This document shows positions 57,936-64,000 of a DNA stretch of 64,000 nucleotides, piece by piece. This DNA is from Leishmania mexicana MHOM/GT/2001/U1103 (lineage: Eukaryota > Euglenozoa > Kinetoplastea > Trypanosomatida > Trypanosomatidae): NCBI RefSeq assembly GCF_000234665.1, contig NC_018310.1, positions 372,001 through 436,000 of the forward strand, written 5' to 3'. The number at the start of each line of letters is the position of its first letter. The stretch's first letter is position 1. A model generated the notes under the pieces. That model was not told the DNA's origin, did no database searches, and saw only the letters and a program-made list of their open reading frames with translations. The position numbers were made by a program, and so were the translations under genes.

Positions 57936-60406
57936 GTTGAGCAGATGCCGCTGACGCAGGAAAAGAGTGGGGGCGGGGGTGGGTGGACGGCGCCGCATCG
58001 CCGTTAGACAGACACGCCGCCCTCCATGTACGCGCCGCGCTCCGCGCGAACGCTCACGTCCTTCCTTCTCCGTCCTTTTCTCTCGGTCTGCCGCGCGGCG
58101 CGGGGTTGCGGGTGTAGGTGGGTGAGCGGAGGGGGACCTGTTTGCACAGCCACACGCCTGAGAGCGGCTTCCTCTCTCGGTCTGTTGCGGTTTTCTGCTC
58201 TGTTTCTGCGGGTGCGCGCGTGTGTGTGTGTATGCGCTGGACACGCCTGCCGGAACACCCACAAGCGACACTCTTCCCCTCTCCCCCGCACCGGAGCGAC
58301 GCGCGTCCTCATTGCTTCGTTTTTCCTTGCGCGCTGTCGCTGCGTCTGAAGTGTCGTCGATGAGGGCGCCCCGGCAAACTGTCCCTGGCACATCCCTCTC
58401 CCGTCCTCCGCTCTTCTCCGTGACGCTGCTGCTGCGGCGGCGGCGCGCGTCGTGGCCACAACCACTGGGCAGGAGGGGGAAGGGGGATAGGGCGGCGAAT
58501 ATTCGTTGATGTTTCCGTTTCTTAGCGGCGGCGGCCGTGTGTCTGTGCCCGTTGCCCGTGTGCGAGTGGCCTCCTCATGTCTCTCTCCGGCTGCTGCAGT
58601 CAACGGCGTCGTCGCAGTGATGGTGTCGCGGCGCGTGTATCTGCACTCGACCCGCCCACCCCGCCAAGGGGAAAAGCTGCGGACCGTCTTTTGCCCCTCA
58701 GCTGGCCGCCCCGACTCCCCCTCTCCTGTTCCTCTGCACCGATCCCCCCCCGCACGCGCTCTGGCACACCCCTGCGCGCACGCCAAGGCAGCGAGTCTTC
58801 ATCATCGACATCGTCTCGCGTTTTGCGCATGTGTGCTGGGGGTGTGCGCTGGGGCATGTGTATCCGCGTTGTTCATGGCGCTGCCGCATATTGTTTTCTT
58901 CTTCCTGGGCCTTGTCCGCAGGAGGTGCTGATCACGATGCGGATGGACCCCTCGCCAGTGCCTCTGCCACGCCACCTCCCCTCCCCTGCACGCGTGCGCT
59001 CCTGAAGAAACTTGCGTGTCCGAGTATGCCGTTGCCGATGCACCCCACCCCGCCCCCTTTTCCGCTCACGCGTGCGTCGTCACAGACGTGCCGAACCCGA
59101 AACTCTTTACCGGGGTATTAAATCTCTTGACATCTTCCTGTGTGGTGTGTGCGTACGTGTGGGTGTGTGCTCCAACGACGTGGGAGGCCAGAGCGGTGTG
59201 GCGCTACGCATGTCGGCCGTCGGGTCCGGAATGGCGTTGCGTCGGAGTCGCCCGTGACCCCGGACCCGCTTGTGTCCCCCGTATGACAGCCGACGTGTCC
59301 GCGTGACTCGAGCCCATCCCACCCCCGGCCTTCACAGTGCCCACTGCTGGTGTGGCGGGGTTTGCGGGCAGAGGTTGTGACAGGGGCCGTGCTCCGATGA
59401 CTGCGTCGGCGCACTGCTGTGCCGCGTGTGTCTGCGGCCGGGCGTGGAGTGGCGTGGCGTTGAACTCGTGCTCTGTGGCAGAGACATTGGCGCGTGCAAG
59501 AAGTCTAACGCTGCACCTCTGTGTTGACGTCCGCGTGCGCTTGTGCATGACAGTGTCTGTTCGGTGGCGGGGCATGTCCGCCGCACACATCCCACATCAT
59601 CACCACCGCTGCCGGCGGCCGGGGCGGTGTGCGACGCTCCCTCCACAGCACTCGGGCACCCACACACGCGCGCGCGCACGCCACCTCTTCCACCTCGCCC
59701 CCGGGACGCACCCGCCTCGGCGATAATGGCGACGCCTGTCTTGCTTTCCTTTCATTCACGGCATGTCTCTCGTGGCCCCACTCCGCTCAGGGCTCCGTCT
59801 GCGTGTCGTCCTGCGCACCGATGTGAGCATCAACCGCATGTGTTGCAGTGCAAATGTGTACGCAGACGCCGGCAAGACATCGCCGCGACGCCGTACACGC
59901 ACCCCGAGCAAGAGGCTGTGCTAGATGCATCATGTGATGAGGAGCGGAATGGGCTTCGGTGATCGCATCGCAAAGGAAGAGACGGACGCCGTCGCAAGTG
60001 GTGCGTCCTGCCCCACCCCTGGGGTCTTGCCGTCGTCTCGGGAGCACCACCCGCCGGCGGCCATCGTTACCACAGCTGCCTCACCGGACCTCATATACGC
60101 CCTCCCCCCCTTCTCGTATGTCTTTCACAGCATCGGCGTTGGACGCGCATGCGTCATTGCGCTGTCGCCGCCGTTCTCTCACCCTCCTACGCCAGCCCCC
60201 TCCCCGTTCATCTCTTGTGCGTCTCCCCGCACTCCGAATACGCTGTGCGCCATCCTCAAGAGCACAACAGGAAACAGCGCGGGAGAGTTGGAGTTCGGCA
60301 CGCATTCCTGGCCCTCCTCTCCCCAGCCACCCCAGTCTCTCGCCACACACGCACACACCTCTGTCTGCCTGTCTCTGCCATTACGTTCCTTTCACCTTCT
60401 CCGCTG
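57936..60406. other. Longest spacer, with SIDER-type repeat, before PIG-X-like gene
   Basis: No convincing gene in 2.5 kb; the open frames are short and lack codon bias. SIDER-type copy C lies at about 59182-59487. The tract CTGGCCCTCCTCTCCCC before AG 60325-60326 is the SL candidate for the next gene, with no ATG before 60407. Confidence 0.55.
59182..59487 (+). mobile_element. SIDER-type short retroposon-like repeat, copy C
   Basis: Aligns to copy A (43488-43793) over 306 bases without gaps and with four substitutions by eye. It shares with A the lack of the extra block present in B. It is in the same orientation as the genes, 1.2 kb downstream of the preceding stop codon. Confidence 0.7.
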
Positions 60407-61228
60407 ATGTCGCGCGTAGTCGTGATGGCACTGGTGCTGTGTTTCGCCATAGAAGCCGTGCCCGCCGTTACCGCCGTGCAGAGCGCTAGCTGCATCTTCC
60501 TCAGCTCTCCGCCGTCGTACACGTTCATTGGGGGCGGGTTTCACATGCAGCTCGCGCTTGAGTATCCTCTGCCGGCCAAGGACGTGCGCCTCAGCTTCGA
60601 CCTCCCCAAGTCTTTCTTCGTTGATGAGGCGGAGGCCGAGCAGCTCTACCGGATGGAGGTGCTCTCTGCAAACGCGATGACGCAGGGAACGGTCGCTGTC
60701 GTCGTGGCTGACGTGACGCGCGCCTACACACCGCTGCGCATTGCATCCCGGTATGCTTCCGACATTGAGGCCCCGGTGTTCAAGGTCAACTACACGACGA
60801 ACCGTGTGGCGCTGAGATTCGAGCAGGTGGGCAGCGATGGCGCGGGCAGCGCGCTTGACGCGTACCTCGCGGAGGACGGTGCGCAGGCGCAGGTCCCGTT
60901 TCGAGCGCGCCTCGTTATACCGGTACACTCCCGCTACGAAGTCCTGGACACCACAACGCCCTTCTCACTGTTGCGCTTCATCACTGGTGAGGGTGCCTAC
61001 GTGCGCCGGTGCTTGACCAGGGTGGACGTGGCCGGCCGTGCAGACCCGCGCTGCTCAACAGGCACGTACAGCGCCAGCGCCGCCGTGGCCACATCAGAGG
61101 AGACACCGCATTACAAGCACTGTCTCGACCTGCCCGTTGGTCTGCTGGACGACCTTCCGTACGTGTACCACACACTTATGGGGCTCCTGGTGGCTGGCGC
61201 CGCCCTAGTTATCCTCGCTATCCGTTAG
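60407..61228 (+). CDS. PIG-X/PBN1-like subunit of GPI mannosyltransferase I
   Basis: A 273-residue predicted ER type I membrane protein. Signal peptide at 1 to about 23 (VVVMALVLCFAIEAVPAVTA); lumenal domain about 24-248; one C-terminal membrane helix (about 252-272, TLMGLLVAGAALVILAI) ending almost at the last residue. The lumenal part follows the PIG-X/PBN1 order: GGGFHMQLALEY, then FDLPKSFFVDEAEAEQL (family: LP.G.YVDPYEL), then SDIEAPVF (family: DIEAP), then RLVIPVHSRYEVL (family: PVH.RY). PIG-X/Pbn1 stabilises the first GPI mannosyltransferase, PIG-M/GPI14. One possible N-glycosylation site (NYTT) is present. Overall similarity is low, as usual for this family. The ATG is the first after a good SL site. 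Confidence 0.82.
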   Translation: MSRVVVMALVLCFAIEAVPAVTAVQSASCIFLSSPPSYTFIGGGFHMQLALEYPLPAKDVRLSFDLPKSFFVDEAEAEQLYRMEVLSANAMTQGTVAVVVADVTRAYTPLRIASRYASDIEAPVFKVNYTTNRVALRFEQVGSDGAGSALDAYLAEDGAQAQVPFRARLVIPVHSRYEVLDTTTPFSLLRFITGEGAYVRRCLTRVDVAGRADPRCSTGTYSASAAVATSEETPHYKHCLDLPVGLLDDLPYVYHTLMGLLVAGAALVILAIR

Positions 61229-61989
61229 CGGAGCTGCCTGTGTCTGCAAGCACAGCCATCGGTGATTGTTGTGCGAGATACGCTATGAGACACGCCCTTC
61301 CTCCGCATCCACATTGGTCATTGTGGTACCGCCGCATCGCGTTCCCGCGCCGTCTGCGGTACACCACGCAACCGCCCTCGCTGCACCTTCGACTTTCTCG
61401 CTGCACGTGTGCGTGCGCATGTACGCGTGAATGGTCGGCGGTGGCGACACCACGGACGTACACACACACACACACACGCGCGCACGCTCTCTCTCTCGGT
61501 ACGTCGCTGCTCGCGGCACCACCGCCTCCTCCGCCGCCTCTCACGCTGGCTTGGGCACGATGTCGATGCCCGCGTAAATGGGCGCAGTGTCCCAAGGAGA
61601 CGTGGCCCCGCGCGCGCCAACGGTCGACGCACACCCTGTCGTCGTGCGTTGCCTTCGTTTTCTCTGGTTGTACTGGCACTTCCTTTTGCGCTGATGGACA
61701 CCATGTGCGATGACTCCTGCCCCCTCCCCCTCCTACCCGCCGCCCCGCCTTCTAACGCCGACTAACCCTTTTCTCCATGTGCACATTGTGCGTGTGTGTG
61801 TGTGCCGCTGAGACGACGGACGCGCGTGTCATCGCCTGTTTCCCTCTCGGCCTCTTCTCTCGTCGTTAAAAAGGGCCACACGACCGCCCTTCCCACAAAC
61901 GCCTTCACGCACGCGCTCGCCGAGCTGCCGCCACGCAAGCATCCGGCCGTTGCAGGTTGCCCTCGCAGCGCACCGGCTACACGAGCACA
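61229..61989. other. Spacer between PIG-X-like and WDR54-like genes
   Basis: No gene is seen. The C/T tract at about 61837-61866 precedes AG 61872-61873, the SL candidate; another AG at 61954-61955 is possible. No ATG lies between either site and 61990. Confidence 0.6.
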
Positions 61990-62976
61990 ATGAACAGCGC
62001 ACTCACGCCGCACCACGAGGTGCAGCTCCCGCACTCGCCGGCGCTGCTCTATAACAACCTGCAGCCGCATGTAGGGGGCACGTACGTGTCGTACGCGACG
62101 GACTCCGCCGTGTACACGGTCCGGGCGTCGACAGGGGCACCGTGCTTCAACCCCCTTCGCTTTCCATGTGGTCAAGTACAACACATCGCCGCCTTGCAAG
62201 ATGACGCAGAGAACATCATCGTCGTAGTCGTCCTGTCCGCCTGCATGGCCGTCGTTGCCGTGAACGGGCAGCAGACACACGTGCTACCAGAAAACGGCGG
62301 CGACACGTCGCTGACCTGCGCAGCTGTGGCGCGTGTGGCGGGAAAGGACGAGATGGTTGTGGCGGTCGGCGCATCAAACGGAATTCCGCTGTGCTGCCGG
62401 TACACCCTCAACGGCCACCCGGTGGCGGCCGCGGAGGTCACTACGCCAGTGCAAGCGCACGCGAAGCGCAGCATCACGGCCTTGGATCTTGAAGCCGTGG
62501 GAGAGGCGTCGCCTGTCGAGATGGCATCCGGCGACGCCGGCGGCCACGTCGTTCTCTGGGCCGACAACAACCCCACGCTCACGGTCTCACCCGAGAGCGA
62601 TACCGACGCCGTCACGTGCGTGCGGCTGATCTCTGTCGGCAACGCCGTTGCTGTGGCGTACGGTGGAGGGCAAATCAAGCTCATGCAGCGCAGCAGCGGC
62701 GCCGTCACCATCGTCATCCAGGCCCACTCCCGCTGGATCAATGCAATGGTATACAGCGCGGCCCTGCACTGGCTGGCGTCCGCCGCCGAGGACGGGCAGA
62801 TATCGGTGTGGGATGTCACCTCCGTTGACCCGAAGCGCGTCTGCATCGCGAGTGGTACCGTCACGGATGAGCTGCCCACCGGGCTGGCGTTCCTGAGCAG
62901 CATGGGTGACCTTCTTGCTGCGTCGTACGATGTAGTCAAGCTTCGTCGCTTTCCTCTCCCCGGCAAGGGGCGCTAG
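61990..62976 (+). CDS. WDR54-like WD40-repeat protein
   Basis: A 328-residue seven-bladed WD40 protein. Its order of features follows WDR54: HSPALLYNNLQ near the N terminus, a mid-region QAHAKRSITALDLE with ASGDAGGHVVLW, then AVAYGGGQIKLMQRSSG, then QAHSRWINAMVYS with SAAEDGQISVWD, and the end SYDVVKLRRF, which matches WDR54's GYD...IRRF. The length is close to human WDR54. Its molecular function is poorly known. Codons upstream of 61990 are in frame but lack an ATG, so the start is well defined. WD40 assignment is certain; the WDR54 orthology is by eye. Confidence 0.88.
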   Translation: MNSALTPHHEVQLPHSPALLYNNLQPHVGGTYVSYATDSAVYTVRASTGAPCFNPLRFPCGQVQHIAALQDDAENIIVVVVLSACMAVVAVNGQQTHVLPENGGDTSLTCAAVARVAGKDEMVVAVGASNGIPLCCRYTLNGHPVAAAEVTTPVQAHAKRSITALDLEAVGEASPVEMASGDAGGHVVLWADNNPTLTVSPESDTDAVTCVRLISVGNAVAVAYGGGQIKLMQRSSGAVTIVIQAHSRWINAMVYSAALHWLASAAEDGQISVWDVTSVDPKRVCIASGTVTDELPTGLAFLSSMGDLLAASYDVVKLRRFPLPGKGR

Positions 62977-63397
62977 CGTGAGCCCGCACAGGTAGCCGGC
63001 TCGCAGGCGCTTTCAGGATGGCGACGCGGCCGCACTTGTAAAACCGAAAACGAGGCAGCGCAAGGCCAGCGACGAATGAAAGAGGAGAACAAAACACCGC
63101 AAGACGCACGCGCGGAGAGCGCAGATATCGATGCGGCGATGTAGCCGTAGCCCGACCGTCGCAGGGTGGTGCGGAGAAGCGCTCTACGCGTTGCGTGCCG
63201 GTCACACTGTGCAGCGCGACCGTATCGTGGCCTCGGGGCAACGCACATCTCTAGTATACGTGACGGCAAGGCCGTCCCAATCGACTGTCATGCGCACGTG
63301 CAACTCTGGCCTTCTTCTCGACTCCTCCTCTTCTCCTCCGTGCTGCCGCTGTGCTCAGCAGACGACTCATCCCCTGCCGCCTCTCCACCGTGCATCG
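62977..63397. other. Spacer between WDR54-like gene and 3'-truncated gene
   Basis: No gene is seen in these 421 bases. The right half is the trans-splicing region of the next gene, with a C/T tract from about 63305 to 63350. Confidence 0.6.
63357..63358 (+). promoter_or_regulatory. Candidate SL trans-splice acceptor of the last gene
   Basis: AG after a C/T-rich stretch (CTTCTTCTCGACTCCTCCTC then TTCTCCTCC). The first ATG downstream is 63398, 40 bases away, supporting a gene that begins there. Confidence 0.6.
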
Positions 63398-64000
63398 ATG
63401 TCGCTGACGGACATAGAGGAGGCCGAGACAGTGGAGCTGCTCTCCGAGGACAGCTGCTCCACTATGTCCGCCTCTTCCCAGGATGTCGGGGCCACCACAG
63501 CCGATACGTTCCTGCCGATGACCGCCAACGCAGATGAGGAGCAGCTGCGTCGCTGCATGCTGCACGAGTGTGCCTGTATTCCAGAGCTTGGGCCACAGCC
63601 TGCGTGGCTCGAGGAGATCGGCGCCGCCCGCAACGGACCGTCCGCCTCGACGGCGGGGATGCACTGGGATGCCGCACACGGTGACCACCTCATTGTGCCT
63701 GTGCGGTGGCGGGTGGCGCTGACTTTGCCTGGCATAGGGAGCACCCCACTTCACACAACCCCGTGGGTGCCGTATGCGGTGCCCCTCGCAAAGATCATCG
63801 CTTCCCGGGCAACGGCCGCGGCGGACACAGCGAGCACCATGACAAGCACCACCAGCAGCGGCGGCGGGAGCAGCGCGACACTGCAACCCCTCGGCTCCGT
63901 GCAACTGCCCCTAGGACGCTCAGTGTTCCTCCTCGCTGCCCAACTTTCCTCTCCCGTTCCATCCGCGTGGGACAGCGGCGTTGCAGAGGAGCGCCTTGTC
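63398..64000 (+). CDS. 5' part of a gene truncated by the window end, unknown function
   Basis: An open frame of 201 codons from ATG (MSLTDIEEAETVELLSEDSC) to the last base, with no stop. It shows G/C-third codon bias and follows a good SL acceptor. Residues 1-45 are acidic and Ser/Thr-rich. Residues about 46-145 look structured (LRRCMLHECACIPELGPQPA, DHLIVPVRWRVALTLPGIG, TPWVPYAVPLAKII). A Ser/Thr/Gly linker (about 148-168) and a hydrophobic strand (RSVFLLAAQL) follow. No domain is recognised from this part. Confidence 0.75.
   Translation, partial: MSLTDIEEAETVELLSEDSCSTMSASSQDVGATTADTFLPMTANADEEQLRRCMLHECACIPELGPQPAWLEEIGAARNGPSASTAGMHWDAAHGDHLIVPVRWRVALTLPGIGSTPLHTTPWVPYAVPLAKIIASRATAAADTASTMTSTTSSGGGSSATLQPLGSVQLPLGRSVFLLAAQLSSPVPSAWDSGVAEERLV

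Noticed and set aside
43501..59300. Identical short peptides (for example MSAVGSGMALRRSRP) encoded at three places
   Set aside because: They are translations of the repeated SIDER-type element, not a protein family.
1..64000. CRISPR arrays, prokaryotic operators, tRNA or snRNA genes
   Set aside because: No regularly spaced repeats, Shine-Dalgarno pattern, or A/B-box cloverleaf sequence was recognised on reading either strand; a tRNAscan run would settle the RNA genes.

Overview
The window reads as nuclear DNA of a trypanosomatid, most likely Leishmania or a close relative. Every convincing gene lies on the + strand and none has an intron. Coding regions are GC-rich with strong G/C at codon position 3. 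They are separated by 0.4-2.5 kb spacers made of polypyrimidine tracts, (GT)n/(CA)n runs and AG trans-splice acceptors. This is the layout of one directional polycistronic unit, in which each mRNA is cut out by spliced-leader (SL) trans-splicing and polyadenylation. I saw no strand switch, tRNA, rRNA, CRISPR array or bacterial-type operon signal. From memory only, GFAT, a small PDI and deoxyribose-phosphate aldolase occur in this order on L. major chromosome 6, which would place the window there; this is unverified.

Layout. 1.4-9 kb: TLDc-domain protein, glutamine-fructose-6-phosphate aminotransferase and MOB1. 9-14 kb: a 1662-residue protein ending in a NO VEIN/DUF3883 nuclease-like domain. 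15-24 kb: a probably myristoylated/palmitoylated LRR protein, then a WD40 protein with Sfi1-like tryptophan repeats whose stop codon is followed at once by a long inverted repeat. 25-31 kb: small membrane protein, MYND/SET (SMYD-like) protein and a probable mitochondrial helical-repeat protein. 31-39 kb: PinX1-like G-patch protein, a kinesin, and a coiled-coil protein resembling outer-dynein-arm docking subunits. 39-47 kb: single-domain PDI, AlkB-like dioxygenase and DERA, then a decayed coding region. 47-58 kb: dually acylated SNase-like nuclease, coiled-coil protein, Gly-rich membrane protein, and a 1092-residue basic/coiled-coil protein. 60-64 kb: PIG-X/PBN1-like GPI-mannosyltransferase subunit, WDR54-like protein, and the 5' part of a gene that runs off the window.

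Three almost identical retroposon-like (SIDER-type) repeats, all in the same orientation, lie in spacers near 43.5, 52.9 and 59.2 kb. Gene order in such units does not usually imply shared function. Still, several genes point to cytoskeleton and flagellum (kinesin, docking-complex-like, Sfi1-like, WDR54-like, coiled-coil proteins, MOB1), and two to surface glycoconjugates (GFAT makes glucosamine-6-P for UDP-GlcNAc; PIG-X helps GPI mannosylation).

Start codons were chosen as the first in-frame ATG after a plausible SL acceptor, supported by where G/C-third codon bias or family similarity begins. All domain calls come from reading motifs by eye; no search was run.
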